Below, one piece after another: positions 34,274 through 47,663 of a stretch of DNA of 64,000 nt. Location of the stretch: assembly GCA_036435485.1 (NCBI GenBank), contig CM071596.1, forward strand, positions 137,479,001 to 137,543,000, read 5' to 3'. Position 1 is the first letter of the stretch. Every line of letters starts with the position of its first letter. Position numbers and translations under genes: made by a program. Under the pieces are notes generated by a model. That model was not told the DNA's origin. It saw nothing but the letters and a program-made list of their open reading frames with translations, and did no database searches. This DNA comes from Saposhnikovia divaricata. Lineage: Eukaryota; Streptophyta; Magnoliopsida; Apiales; Apiaceae.

Positions 34274-37030
34274 ATGTCTGATAATTTGGAAATCGTTAAG
34301 CACAATTTTGTTGGTTATTTTAACCCGGAAAATTGTTCTTTTGAAAGAATTAGACCTTGGATTCGATTTTTAAACGAGCATTCTCTCATTAGTGATGCAA
34401 TATCTCTTAATGCTCCTTTAAAAGTTGATCCACTTTGGGTTATTTGTTCTACATTTGTACTCTCCCCTGTAATCGAACTTTTACCTTCAGTGTGGGAGAT
34501 ACATCTTATAATGTGAATGAATCAACTATTAACACGATTCTGAATCCAACAAATGATTTTGCTCAACTACCCTCTGCTGCGGAATTGACACAATTTTTCA
34601 CTAATATAAACTATCAGGGGGTAGTGAATCTCACCATATTATTTAAAAAGCAGTTAGTGTCAGAATGGGACTATTTCTTTAAAACCCTTTCTAAAGTGTT
34701 TGCCAACACTCGCAAGAATAATTTTAATAATATTCCATCTTTAACTTAGAATATTGCTTATGCGATTGTTTACAATCGTAGAATCAATATTGGCAGACTA
34801 CTTTGGGGTGACTTGATTATTCGTCTTACAACTGCTAGAAATGATTCTAATACGGGCAATCCAATTTTGTGTTACTATCCTAGGTTTTTAACCTTGATAT
34901 TTAACCATCTTGTTTCTGAAGAGCAACAACGTCTTTTCAGTAACTCCCGTGATGAAGCATCTGGAACCACACACAAGAAATTCTTTACCAGGTTGAGGAC
35001 TGCAAACAAGTTTAGGAATGTTCCTGTACTCATAACAAGATATATGTCTACATATATTGATTTACCAGTTATTCCTGAGCTAGCTCCTCAACCTCCTGAA
35101 CAACAACTACAACTTGCACTTGTTCCTGAACTTCAAATTCCAATGGTTCAACCAACATTGATAGAGATAGTTGCAAGTGTTAGTGATCAGGTATTGCCTT
35201 CTATCACTCAAACTACTTCACTTTTACAATCTACTTTTGGAACCCAAGTGGTTGTTTGGGCTGACCAAGGGATTGTAGCACCACAATCTCTAACCCAGGT
35301 CAAAGAGCCAAATACTAAGTCAAACACAACCAAGTTCTACCAAACCAAAAAGAAGTTGCAATTTAAAAGATCTGGAAGAAGTAGTGAAGAAGTGAGTGAT
35401 CCCACAGCTCTGCCTCTACTAAAGAAGAGTAGAAATGAACCAGAGGCAACTGTTAGCCCATCCATTTCCTCCCAAAAGGATTTGGACATTGAAATGGCCG
35501 ATAAACAGTTACTGGTTTCATCCACTCAACAGGATGAAACTATTGAAATTCGCCATAGGGCCATGGCATCCTGTAATGTGTCAAGCACAACCCCACTGTT
35601 ATTACTAACAATGGGAGAACATGTAGAAATGGATGAACTAGGGACACAACAAGAGAAGAGCACATAGGAAGTGATACAGTGCCTACCATTGTCACGGTAG
35701 AGGAGCCTTCACAGGCTTATGAGGGAAATCTTGATTCTGAGCCATTTATAATAGAATCATCATCTCCCCTCCTAGGTGGAACATACTTGGATCCCCCAAG
35801 GGAGTTTCCACTCGCAGTTTCGACTAGAAAAAGTGGAAGGCAACTCGGTTTTCTGTCACTGAAGTAATTCAGAAATCAAATTCAAATGAGATGACAGAAA
35901 TGATTGAGGATAGGGATTTGCGAACTCCCATTGCACCACCACTGACCTCCCAAGAGGAGGCTAGAGTGATTTTATCTACAGGTACACCTTCTGGAGCTAT
36001 GGAAATTGTGAGGAGTGATGTGAGGATCACCACTAAACTGAGTGAAACACATGCACGTCAGAGGAGTGAAACTCAGAGTGATATTCAGGTGAGTGCACAC
36101 ACCGACACATACACTCATTCATTGGAAGAAAAGATTAAAGCTCTAGAAAAGGAACTTGAGGCAAGTAAAGCTGAAGCGAGATCACTGCGAGAACAAGTAA
36201 GTGGATGGAAGGTCTTCTTCATCTACCTCTGTCAATAATCAGCTTGGAGTAATAAGGACTAATATTCAGAACATGAAGACTTGCTTCAACACCAAGATCA
36301 AAACTCTCATCTCTGAATCTGGAAATATCACCGTTGCTCAAGATTTACTTATTGGTGATATTTCAGATAAAGTTGACGATCTTCAGACTGAAGTACTTAA
36401 GAATCAGTTGTCTACTGAACGTCGTCTTGACTTGAAAGGCAGAATGTACAACAATGTAAAGGCCTGAAACTTTTATTTAACATGATTAGCAGAACTCATG
36501 CACCCACTGCAGAAGAAAAGGAATTCTTTGAAGGAAAAGGTGGTGATGGTGATGAGCGAGACCCAGGAACCGGTGCGTTTGATACTTTGGTAGAGGATTC
36601 CTCAACTAAGGGGGAGAAGTCTAAAGAGGGAGTTACTGGAGAGAAGTCGAAAGGGGGAGTTTCTGAAGATAAATCTGAAACTGATAAGGGGAAGAAGAAA
36701 GAAGATGCAGATGCAGATTCTCAGAAAATTGCTGAAGACACTGAAAGGTATCACTACACAGGTGAAACAGACAACTTTGATGTTTTTGTAATTTAGAGTT
36801 CCCTGGTGTGGGTGAAAAATTACCAGAACCAGATTTTAGCAACTGGGAAGAAGAAGTGGAAGGTGAAGTGCCAGTTGATCCTGAATATGAAGCTGAAGAA
36901 ACACGACTGGATTTTGAAGCTGAGTTAGAAATTGATAGGAAAGAAGCAAAAATCAAATTGCACGATGTAAGGCTTCAGAAAATAATAGATCTTCTTGCAC
37001 ATAAAGAAAGACTTCACAAAGAGGAAGCAG
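34274..37030 (+). pseudogene. Extra reading frame 3' of RNase H in the second copia element
   Basis: It starts MSDNLEIVKHNFVGYFNP. The frame shifts near 34480, stops at 34749, continues to 35667, and later pieces lie in changing frames (35679, 35891, 36201, 36482, 36808). The N-terminal domain (TFSVGDTSYNVNESTINTIL, SEWDYFFKTLSKVFANT, NIAYAIVYNRRINIGRL, CYYPRFLTLIFNHL) matches in pattern the extra frame of the other copia element at 15477. A P/Q-rich part, a basic S/R-rich part, a coiled coil (SLEEKIKALEKELEASKAEA) and an acidic K/E/D-rich tail follow. No signal peptide or membrane helix is seen. The tail is cut at 37030 by the Athila LTR. Function unknown. Confidence 0.78.
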
Positions 37031-37250
37031 TGATAAGTGGATTTTATATCCACTTGGAACGCTTCAAATCTGCTTAAATTGATTGACTTGACCTCAAGTA
37101 TTTCGTGTTTTTGTATGTATTGCATGTTTGTTTCATATAGGACATTCTGTTATTGTGTTTTTATACCATGTGAGTTCATTTTAGTTGCATGTTCATGGCA
37201 TGCATTTTTCATGATCCCTTAGGATGAGCTAATTCTGATTGGTAGGTCGA
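37031..37250 (+). repeat. Athila LTR fragment
   Basis: It starts TGATAAGTGG and repeats the start of the LTR at 71, including the inverted repeat (AAGTGGAT, five bases, ATCCACTT) and the phrases ACTTGGA.CGCTTCA and CTCAAGTAT. After about 90 bases the two diverge. It is cut at 37250 by the next LTR. It marks an Athila insertion into the second copia element, later split by the long-LTR element. Confidence 0.78.
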
Positions 37251-37513
37251 TGTAAAAACCCCAAATTTTGGATATAATTAAAACTTTTTATTAAGTAATG
37301 ATAAAATGAGGAACAATGATTCCGATAACAAGGTCACCAGCTCTAATGAATGGTGGTTTCAAAGAACAATGATTGTAATGAATGGATATTGCTTTGGACA
37401 ATGATCCTGATGCATTGGTATATTGTCAGGATAGAGTAATTCGATGGTTGAGGACCTAGATAAGAATAATCTACCATCCAGGAAGGAGCTAATGGATCCT
37501 TGAAGGGAAATGA

Positions 37514-37592
37514 GTACGTGCATAGTGTTTCCCGTACGTGCATAGTGTTTCCCGTACGTGCATAGTGTTTCCTGTACGTGCATAGTAATTTG
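37514..37592. repeat. 20-bp LTR minisatellite, 4 copies (outer 5' LTR)
   Basis: The unit is GTACGTGCATAGTGTTTCCC, with two perfect copies, one with a final T, and one partial. The same array is at 63392-63470 in the outer 3' LTR. The ACGTG core resembles bZIP/G-box-type sites; that is only a resemblance. Confidence 0.9.
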
Positions 37593-40309
37593 GTGGATGA
37601 ATAGTGATTTTGTAAGTTGGAAAACTTTTCACTCCACCCTATGTACGGGACGTGATATGGATGTTTCGAAGTCATATTAGTAATACGCGGAGGAAATAAG
37701 TGAATGCAGAGACGATCGGAATTCAGAAATTCCAAATTCTTTTCGGTATAATATTTGACCGGACAGTGGATTAAATATTATTATAATCCAAGAATTGAGA
37801 TATTAACTTTGAGGATTTGATATTTTGGGATGTTATTATATTTGATTTAAGAATGAAGGTAGGAAACCACTGAGGAGTGGTTATGGCTACAATGTAATTA
37901 TTGATATTTGGAAAGAATGAATGGAATTCGACCTTATTATGTTTATGTCTTGAAGAATGCTAAAGGGTGACAACATAGGTAAGAATAATCTATCTTCTAA
38001 GGGAATAAGATATGGCAACTTCAAGCAAGAGAATACCCTCATGTCATCCAGATCGATAACGATTAATCCAGTAGTTCCGTAAAAAGGTTAAGGAACGATC
38101 GAAAGAGAATACGGACAATTGTACCACCCTAAGAGAACAAGTAAAGAATACAGAATGAATAGTGTTTGGTGGGAGTATATAATAATATGAGACGACACTA
38201 TACAGAAGCATTCGGAACGGATTTCCGAGTTCGTATTAGTGATCCAGGGGGAAAATAAGTGTATGTAAAAGCTGTCGGATTCTGAAAAACTGCACTTTTA
38301 TTTTCTCCGAGAGTTCCCTGGACACTGATAGCCTTAAGTATTTAACGAATGGATTTAAGGAATATAGATTGGAAAGTTAGAATGAAAGATGGAGAATGAA
38401 AGTATTAATATTAAAGAGGATTCCCGGTAAACCCTAATTAGAAATCCGTGAAATATTCTCACGAACGATCAATCGAAACGGATAATAACCGGAAACAGAA
38501 ACAAGCAGAGGAAGCAAGAGTCTTGTGTAAGCTACTAGAATAAATATCTAGCAACCAAGTGGCTTAAAGTAACTAGCATACTTGGAGATGGAAGTAGTAC
38601 TTAGAAAAACCAACCAATACTTAGCCTTCCACCATCCAAAAAATAACACTTGTCTCTCCAAATTGCCTCATCCATGACATCACACTCCACTAACACAACT
38701 AGGATGAGATATTATCTATCCAAATTCACTTTATGCAAAATTGACCAAGGAAAAGCAAGAAACCAAGCAAACACTCTCCATTCCTTTCTTTTCTTCAAAG
38801 TTTCGGCCAAGGAGCTAGAAAAGGAGGTTCCCACCATTGTTTGTTCTTCTAATTTTTAGGGTAAGTACTACATATCATAGCTTAGATCCCCTAGAAATTT
38901 CAGCCTCAAATTCACTTCCTTTCATTTTCAAATAAATCATCAAAGGTGATGATGAATAGTGTTTCTAAGAACTAATCTTTGTTTTTCTTGTTTTCATGGT
39001 TGATCCTAGCTAAGTTAAGGCCATCCAAGGGCAATATCAAGCTTTGTGAGGCTATTACATACTACAAGGAAGGTATAAGACTTGAAAACCCTTGCTCTAC
39101 TTTGAGTTTTAAGCATGTTCTTGATGGATCTAGCTTAGTTATGATTATGTTCATGTTATAAGCATGTTTAGTTAGTGATTTAGTGATTTGATTAACATGA
39201 TGAGTTTGATACTAAGATCAGTGGCTTCTGGTCTTGTTGGGGTGCTTATTATGTGTATAAGTTGATTAGATGCCCGGTGTGGCTTGGTTGTTGCGTAATG
39301 AATTTTAGAACGCTCGATTCGTAGCCGTCGTAATGCCCGATTTTCATTAACACTAAGAAACCGAACCGGTCAGTAGCCATAACTCTCTGTTCTTGGCAAG
39401 TTAATGAACCCTACTGATAGATTTTTGAACATAGATCACTTTGGCGAAAGAATCGAAGCATTTTGATTTACGGTTAAGGAATTATGACCAAATTACTAAA
39501 AGTAGTTCGAATCCGTAAATGAAAGTTCGTAACTGAAATTGAACCCTCGTAAACTATGTAACGTCATGGCGAATCTTGGTAAATAAGTACTAGGGGTAAG
39601 AAGGAAGGTGTGAAAGAAAACCGTATGTCAAAAAGAGCATTTTTCGATTTATTAAAAATGTTCGAGTCAAGGTTAAACGCGAACGAACCCCTAAAAGACG
39701 ACTCTTTTATAACTTCGGTAAAACACTTAGAAAACGGGCGATAAAACTCGGAGTATAATATTGGTTCGTAACGATCAACCTTAGAACTCATATGACTTAA
39801 GTATGTCCCAAGTATAAGTGCAGTGACATGTCGTATTAACGAACGAATGTCGGGTCGGATCAGTGATAATAAGTAATCCACTAAAAAGGGGTATAACGAG
39901 ATAACTCGAGAACGTGTTTCGAATTAAGTATAACTTAACTTTTAATATGTTAAGTGATTAATCCCGAATGCCTTGGCTATTTATAGATCACCAAGCTGAA
40001 CCGGGACCCGCTACCACTACCCCTTACCGTACTCGACTACCAGGCAAGTTTCAATTCCCTTCTTTTAGGCTGTTGTTGTGATTGAATAAATATATATATA
40101 TGATTGCTGATATACATATGCCATTGCATGCATGCCTACTTTCAAGTTGAATTGATATACTTGTTCCCTGAATGTTATTGTTGGCTTATAAGCTAGATAG
40201 TTATACATCAGTTATAAGCCGGTTATTGTAAGACCCTCATAGAAGGGCGTATACATCTTATTCATCAAATATAGACCGGGAGTCAATATTTCTTGATATA
40301 TCGAGATTA

Positions 40310-41060
40310 CCTCGGGGGAAAATATTTAAGTAAATATTTTCCATTATTCGGGCGACGAATATTATTTGAATATTCGTTCGAGATTATTTATTTTAACGAT
40401 CTTTACTTCAAATAATTATTTGAACGTAACTATTCGACGAATAATATTTTTAATATTCATTCAGAGTCGAATTATTTATCGATTATTATTGCGAATATTA
40501 TTCTAAAGGTTGGACTACTAAATGAATATTAATTGGATATTCATTTAGAATATTATTCATTAAATGAATATTACTTTTGAGTATTCATTTAAGACAGTAA
40601 TTACCTATCGAATATTATTTTAATGTTCATCTGAAACTTGATTTATTTATCGAGTCTTATCTCGAATATTCCTTTAAAGCTTGGATTACTAAATGAACAT
40701 TACTTGATATTCATTTAGAATATTATCCATTAAATGAATATTACCTTATCAATATTCATTTAAATTCCTAATTAATTATGAATATTATTTTGAATATTCA
40801 TCCAGGGTTCTATTTAATCATTGAATATTATTTTAAATATTTTAAATATTCCTTTCAGGTCTTATTAATTAATGAATATTATTTGGAATATTCATTTGAA
40901 TATTTAGTTATGCAATAAATATTCTCTCGATATTTCTTCAAGAATTATTTGAGAGATACTCTGATTAAAGATATTCTTTCATATTCCTAAATATTCCGTA
41001 AAATATTTTAATTCAATAAATATTCTCTGAATATTTATTCCATACTTAGAATAACCTCGA
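40310..41060. repeat. AT-rich array of AATATTCATT / AATGAATATT palindromes (outer 5' LTR)
   Basis: Degenerate units of roughly 55-65 bp combine TGAATATTA, TTT..AATATTCATTT and a short variable link. Many pairs form perfect inverted repeats such as AAATGAATATT with AATATTCATTT. Confidence 0.75.
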
Positions 41061-42390
41061 TAAGGTTTATCTTCTTCGATTATTACAGAAAATATTTCGG
41101 AGTCATATTATTATTAATCTTATATCAAGAAAGGTTCTCAGACATCATTTTTCTTTGAGTCTATCTCCTTAATAATAGGGAACCTTACTTGGAAAATGTT
41201 ATTTATCTTGTCGACTTCCCGGTCATAAAGTATTCCCTTCACTCGCAACTCGGGTGCTGTTGAGTTATTAAGTCGTTGCTTACCTTCTCATCTTTCGAGG
41301 GGTAAGATTACTGGAACAAGTTGATATCCGTTACCAAGTAATAGCTTGGGAGTTATTGGTAAATTTTCCTTTCCAACTAGATACGACTACTTTGTGGAGT
41401 CTTATCAACAAGTATTATACTTGGGGAAAGGGGGACGAACGTTACATTCAGAATCATGAATTCTATTTGAACTAGGAGTCGTGTAAGAGGCCGAGTAGCG
41501 CCGGTCCATCCCCTTTGGCCCAACCGTTGGCCGGGGAGAGCTAGCAAGGCGGTATACAAGTAAAGCCGTCAGTTCTTCCTTCTACCGGTAGTAAATCTAA
41601 ATTGAGATGTACGATCTCGACTGATCATCAAGATTGGAACAGCGGGCGCGGTGAATACTCCATCATTGGTTCATCATCCAAATTTATTTATTTCCTGCAA
41701 CATGATTACTGTTGGCAGAGTTGGAAAAGGGTCATAACTGGAATTGCAACCTTTTCTTGCAAACTCCTCTTCTTAATAACAATAAGAATATCTCGCTTAC
41801 TTTGATGTAGCAGATATTTCTACAAACAAATACTTTAAGTTACCTTGTAACTTCATCGTTCATATTATACTGGCATCATTTCCGTAAATGCATGGCATAT
41901 GGTTTGAAAGATACTTTTGAACTGTTATACATTATCGTTCAGTTATATATTATTGTTGGTGGGCTATTGCTCACCCTTGCTTTATTATTATATCACAACA
42001 ACAGCTAGATCAGATGACTCGCACAAGGCACACTCGACGCGGGCGAGGACGATGAGACTACCAGAGCTGAAGAAGAAGCTATTGGTAGGGTATATTTATT
42101 CTTTCAGTACCAAGAATATGGTATAGTATGACTTATGTAAATGGATGGCAAAGAGTATGTATTTATATTGAAATCCTTTTGGATTGTAAGAACTCATAAT
42201 GTGATTAATAAAAAAATTTGATTGTTACTCTGATTTCATCTCTGGGACTATAACGGGTGTGTTTTATATTGTTGTGTTGGGTTATAGAGACGTAATTTAT
42301 TTTATGTTAAGGAAAGTTCAATTGTTGTGGACAGAATTGGAAACCGTAACCACCGGATCCCGGACCCCGGATCTGGGGGTGTTACAGAAG

Positions 42391-42403
42391 TGGTATCAGA
42401 GCG
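42391..42403 (+). other. Primer binding site of the outer LARD-like element, tRNA-Met type
   Basis: TGGTATCAGAGCG lies four bases after the LTR end. It matches the initiator tRNA-Met site used by many chromoviruses and copia elements. Confidence 0.88.
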
Positions 42404-45400
42404 TACGTTATAAACCCCAGAGATGAGGTGACGTTAAAACAATAAATTCAATAAGATAATAAGAACTCTTGCCAAGTTCATAGTCGGACTACTTAATGTA
42501 GTGATGACATATAAAACCCTTATGGGAACTCGTAAGTATAATGATAGTAACTTAGCTCGATATCGTATCGACGAGTAAGGCGACTGACCTTGAGGCATAC
42601 GAGCAACAGCGCGATGATGCTTTATATGCTGAAGATCAGCGGGTAATTCGATGGAGTACCCTAATGGAGACCCGGAAGAGGTTCCAGCAGATAAGGAAAA
42701 TCCTGTTAGGATAAGGAGCTTACCCATGGGTAATGAGGGTCGCAGCCAGAATGACTGTGATGATTAAGATATGGTGCTCAGAAAATTGAGTATAAAGAAC
42801 CGAGATATTATTTAGAGATCTGAAGATGCATGTTGAATTCATAGCCGGACTACCAGATGTAGTACCAGCAAGAAAGAAGGATTGGAAGAATTACTTGAGA
42901 TCTTATACGGAAATAGATTAGAATCCTTAGAGATTTTCATCTTAACAAAGAAAGAGCTAGAGGGATGTATGATTATCAAAGACATCGATTTAGGGCGAGG
43001 AGCAGAGTCCCTAGGAATAGTTGAGAATGAGGCAGTAAGTGCCATATCATTTGATAAATGAATCAGTATGAATATTGTCAGTAATAATTCGCCATGAGAA
43101 GGCAGGTGTCGTAGGTTGTAAATTATGGAACCAAATTAAGGTTAATAAGGTGGTTTTATTAAGGAAAATGTTCATTTTATGAATGAATCATTTAGAAAGT
43201 AAAGACATTGGGAAGTGATAGCATGATTGGGTAAAATTATATAAGGAAGTAGCAAGCAAGACAATGATCTCAGAACCTACCGGAAGATAAGACCAGTGAG
43301 TCAAGATGAACTCGTAATGAGACTACTGCCAGAGACTGGGTATAGAGTTAATTCAACTCAGTTAAATGATGAACCAGAAACGTTAGATGCATGTGATTTA
43401 GAGGAATATTAAATTCCTTCTTCTCTTTGAATGGATTATAGTAGTACCTTAAGTTTATTCTGATGCGGAATTATAATAGATCAAGTAATACGATTAGTAG
43501 TTAAAGAGAAAAATGTGAGAAAATCTTCCTGGAGCTAAAAGGTGAAATTGGTAATGACCAAGAGCTGGCATTGCTTAATGGAAAAAAGGAGACTTTGTGC
43601 TTCCAACGACGCTTCGCATAAAGGGTTAGGTAGACCGACATTTGGTAGTATTGAATATCAGGACGTATAGGTATCAGGACGTTGTGACGGGTTTCAGTTT
43701 GAAACTATTGATTCCCTTCTAAGGGATGGATATAATTGATTCCTTTCCAGTGGGTAAACTTCCAATCTGATGATGATTATTTCGTTAACTATGACTACTT
43801 ATGATTCCACCTGCTTGGAGGTTCAAAGAACTATTCTTCAGGTTTCGAAACTGGTCTCCTTAATGTTACCAGTAAGTGGGTAGATTGATCAAAATTTCCC
43901 TGAGTCTGGAAAGGAATTCGGTGAATTTTGGCAAACCTTGTCTTTCTGATTATCAGAGAATGTCATGGAAGAGAGTAAAAATTGGAGCAAACCCTGTGAT
44001 TTGGGTAAGGATGCTGTAAAATGGGTTAGTAAACGGACCCTGAGCATTACAATCGATGGTAGTGATAAAATGATGAAGTGAGATTGGACGAAAATAGGAA
44101 ATGTAAGTAAGAAACTAGCCGGACTGAGAAATTCCAGGATTGACTTAAATGAAAAGGCTGTTGTGCCAGGAATGGTAAGCTTGTGTGGCACGCAGGATTG
44201 ATAAGAATAGTTGAAAAGATAAAGGTGGAGGAAAGGTGACCGGAGACGGTGCCGAGTAGTCGATTAAGACTTATATGGAGTAAAGTTTTGGAAAGGTAGA
44301 AAGGTATCAAAGAAGAAGGCACTATGCCGGCAATTGCTAGAAAAGTAATGCTATTAGCCAACCCCTAAAATCATATATTTTTATTTTAGTGTGGCCAGTT
44401 GAGGCCAAGTCACAACGGACTATAAAGTGACTAGACCAGCAATGAAAAGACAAAGTAGGGTTGCTTCTAAGTAAGCACCGACTGCAAGGGCTTCTGATAT
44501 AAAGGAAATATTAATGAGATCGTAGGAGTCTTCTACTAAACCCTTTGCAACCCATGTTTTGATGGGGAATTTACTAGACCTTTTTGGGATGGGGTAACCC
44601 GTACTAAAGTGACTCATGTGTATATGGTTGTCCAAGATTACGAGTAAAATGGAAGTATAGTGACTTGAGATGTATGATGTTAGGGTATCATGAATACCCT
44701 GAACATATTACGACTAAGGGAAGTAAACAACGAAGGTTTATGAAGAGAGTATAGAAATGGTCAGAGATGGATCAGTATGCTGTAGAAATTTTGTCTAAGG
44801 CAAGTACATTTGAGAAGAACGATAAGTACTAAGAGATTCACGTTGAACTCGACCAATATCTTCCAAAACATCCTTGCTGCCATTACCAAGTTCTGTAAGA
44901 GAGGAGATAGGCATACATTGCCTTTTTGGAAGGCCAAATAGGCTGACAACTATCTGAAAGAAGAGGATGGCATTAAGCCACCGATCGATTATCAAATGAG
45001 AATGATTGAAAAGAGACCTTTATTAAGGATACATGATCTGATTGCCAATTATAAGATGCAAGAATTCTTTGGCAGTTGAATTAAGGATAGGATATCCATA
45101 AATTAAGACAAACCCTAGGGAATGCACAAGGGGTGGCATTAACCCTAATAACGACATTATGACTTCAGATGATATGAGTTGGACTTGCTAAGGCAACAAT
45201 GACCGGTAAGGATTATTAAAAAGAGTTCTGGAAAGAACATAGATAGAATTATTAGAGTATTGATCAATGACATTTTGATATACCCTGTACCCAGAAAATA
45301 CAGGAGGAAGGATGAGGATGACCTATGAAACCTTACAAGGAAAAAGGTAATATTCCGAACTTCAAAATGGAAGTTTGGTAAGGAATGTATGACATAGTAA

Positions 45401-47343
45401 CAGTAATGCCAGATGAGGCATGTATGAGACCCTGAGGAAGTATGGATTGAACCTATAAAGGTTGAGATTATCCTAAGATAAGGAAAGAACTAAGAAGAGA
45501 AGTATCCTAAGTAGGATTGGGAATAAACGTGATAAAGTTCCCACGGGTAGGTGGAAGCAATGACTTATGGAGAAAGACTGTTAAATATATTTTTCTCCAT
45601 CAACAGAGCTTAAGGGAGAATGCTTTCACCCAAAAATGATGGGAATGAGGTAGAAATGTTTGAATTGGAATATATCCAAGGAACAAGGATTACCAGAAAT
45701 TATTATTATCAGGAAAGGCCAATGAGGTGGCCGACAGTCTAAGTATAAAGGAATAATTATAAATGTTCATACCGAAGAAACAAAATGATATTTGGAAAGA
45801 CCTTGAAGGTCATATTATAGTGGAGGAAGTTACATTCCTTTTGATGATTGTGCAAGAATCGAAGGTAATAATAGTTTAAGTAAAGATTCGATTCCTGATG
45901 GAGTCTTAAGCATATTACGTACCTTAGAAGGTCCCGTTTTGAGGCAAACCAGGACCATGGTACAAAATTGATGAAGTAAACCGATAAGTTTCCAGTCTTT
46001 TATGGAAGATGCATAAGTGATAGTTTCATCAACCGGACCTAGCTGCGATGCCTGAAACTCTTCTGCAATTCTATCTACTTCATGTTATATCTACATCAAG
46101 TTCAGGAAGTGTTCCTTATGGATAAGGAATAGTGATTACTTTGTCTCCCTAAGGGATTTGAAACCCGTAGGGTTAGCTATTAATGCACTACGTAAACAAC
46201 AAGTGATGGTGATTCTTCTAAGAAAGTAGATGACAATGTAAAGATAAAGAAAGTGCTGCCATTGATTAACTAAATGGCATGTTGATGAATGACAAACAAG
46301 TTTATGTTAGTGTACTTCTGCGCAAACAAGATAGAGAATATGAGGTTGATGATTCATGATGTTAAAGATATTCCCATGGAAAGAATTAATGAGACTTGGA
46401 GGGAAGGGCGGTTGAGCCCGAGACTTATTGGGCCACCTGAGAGTTTAAAGTGTTCGGACGGCGGTATTCGAGCCAGCCTTACCCTCAAAACTTATAGCAC
46501 GGTCATAACGGGTTTTCATGTGGCCAGGCTATGTCAGTAAAATGCAGATGTTCAACAGATGATAGGAGTACGAGCATGTAGATATACGACCTGGTCTGAC
46601 TTACGAAAGACAACCTGTGGAAAACCACGGTTAGAAAAGAACAAGTGATGAGAAACACGGTTGGCAGAAGTAGATTATATGATTCTAAGTTAAAGGAATC
46701 GGGCCAGATTCATTTCGGAAAGTTTAAATTGAAATAACGTGATGATTATAGAATAAATGAGACGGAATACCGATAAGGAGGTACCAAGTGCAAAAAGGTG
46801 TCTCAATAAAGAGGTGAAGGTGAAAGTAAATAATAGAAATGAGTAAGAATCAGCTAATAAGAAGGATGTGATTGATAAAGAAAAGGGTGGGGAAGCAACT
46901 ATGGAATGAGAAGCAAGGAATGTTATGAATGAGTTTTCTAATGAATTCTCAGGATGACAACCTGATAGTGTCAATATTATAGTTATGAAAAAGCTAGTAA
47001 CATGATATGGGATGTCAGTAATAATGATGTCAAGTGAGAAATCTAAGATTTAACCTGAAAGGTTGAAGGATTTCCCGAATGTGAGTATCGCTAAGATTGA
47101 ACAAGAGTATTTGTCCATAGAATAATGGACAAAGCAGCAAGATATGTTGACACGTGAGATTGCGATCAAATAGTATTGGATATAATTATGATTAATTTCT
47201 TCTTTGATAAACCTCTATAGTTCAGAGGTAAATTCTGAGTATTATATTCTACAATCATGAAAGCTTTCAATAATCCTTTAGAACTCTTTTCTCTTCTTCT
47301 CTCTTATTCATCTTCTTTATGAATTGAGAAGAACAACCCTTTT

Positions 47344-47354
47344 AGGAGGGGAGG
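47344..47354 (+). other. Second purine tract in the outer internal region
   Basis: AGGAGGGGAGG lies about 320 bases before the inner insertion site, in addition to the tract that abuts the 3' LTR. The inner element has the matching tract at 52991-53001 on the minus strand. It may be a former or central polypurine tract. Confidence 0.45.
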
Positions 47355-47658
47355 TACTGCTACGTGACTATCTGTCTATGTGATAGAAGTCTAAGTGGAA
47401 TACCATGACTTGTTTAATTGCTTGTCAAGTACTAAAGGCTGGCCCCCTTCTGTACTAACTATGCAATATAACAAATGTTCAATTGATCATAGTGATCTCT
47501 CAATAAATCTTTCCACTTCTCTATATTGATCGAGATTGCGAAGATTAAAGCAATCAAGAAATGCACAGTACGAGCGAGGTTACCTCCGAATTCGTAGGGT
47601 GATAGTGATACCAATGTTACTGCAGGTATCAATAAGGATAAGACTGAGTAAGAATATA

Positions 47659-47663
47659 ACCTG
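47659..47663. repeat. Target site duplication ACCTG, left copy
   Basis: ACCTG directly precedes the inner element and is repeated at 62930-62934 directly after it. A perfect 5-bp duplication proves that the inner element inserted into the outer one. Confidence 0.93.

Larger units (their letters stand above)
26905..37030 (+). mobile_element. Second SIRE-like Ty1/copia retrotransposon, 3' LTR missing
   Basis: In plus order: the end of a 5' LTR (to 27359), primer site, Gag, protease, integrase, reverse transcriptase, RNase H, a spacer with hairpin-like repeats, and a long extra reading frame. At 37031 the sequence changes abruptly into an Athila LTR, so the 3' part and 3' LTR are absent. The left LTR limit is uncertain because no TGTTAGG start was found. 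All frames are broken. Sequence style (extended LTR end CCCCCCCTTCTACAATC, Gag and pol motifs, extra frame) fits SIRE. Confidence 0.85.
37251..42386 (+). repeat. 5' LTR of the outer LARD-like element, 5136 bp
   Basis: It starts TGTAAAAACCCCAAATTTTGG and ends GGGGGTGTTACA just before the primer site. It holds a 20-bp minisatellite (37514-37592), an AT-rich array (about 40310-41060) and the phrase CGACTACCAGGCAAGTTTCA (40033-40052), which resembles Tekay/Del LTRs. Compared with the inner LTR it is 309 bp longer, with an unrelated segment around 37880-38340. The small frames it contains look accidental. Confidence 0.9.
42404..47663 (+). pseudogene. Internal region of the outer element with gypsy pol relics
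   Basis: No frame exceeds about 105 codons and I treat none as a gene. By-eye relics on the plus strand are an RNase H-like NDASHKGLG at about 43595-43625, a reverse transcriptase active-site-like VLINDILIY at about 45256-45284 (families have F-x-D-D-I-L-I-Y), an RNase H end-like SGKANEVADSLS at about 45708-45743, and an integrase C-terminal-like GRLSPRLIGP .. FHVARL at about 46405-46535. The first is upstream of the RT relic, which is out of the normal order. The element cannot encode its own enzymes. Confidence 0.72.

Noticed and set aside
42010..42060. Arginine-rich start MTRTRHTRRGRGR near the end of the outer LTR as a Gag start
   Set aside because: It stops after 13 codons and precedes the LTR end and primer site, so it cannot be the internal Gag start.
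46289..46540. 83-codon frame as a small gene
   Set aside because: Its second half matches the gypsy integrase C-terminal region in pattern and the matching frame in the inner copy (53841-54050) is broken differently, so it is a relic.
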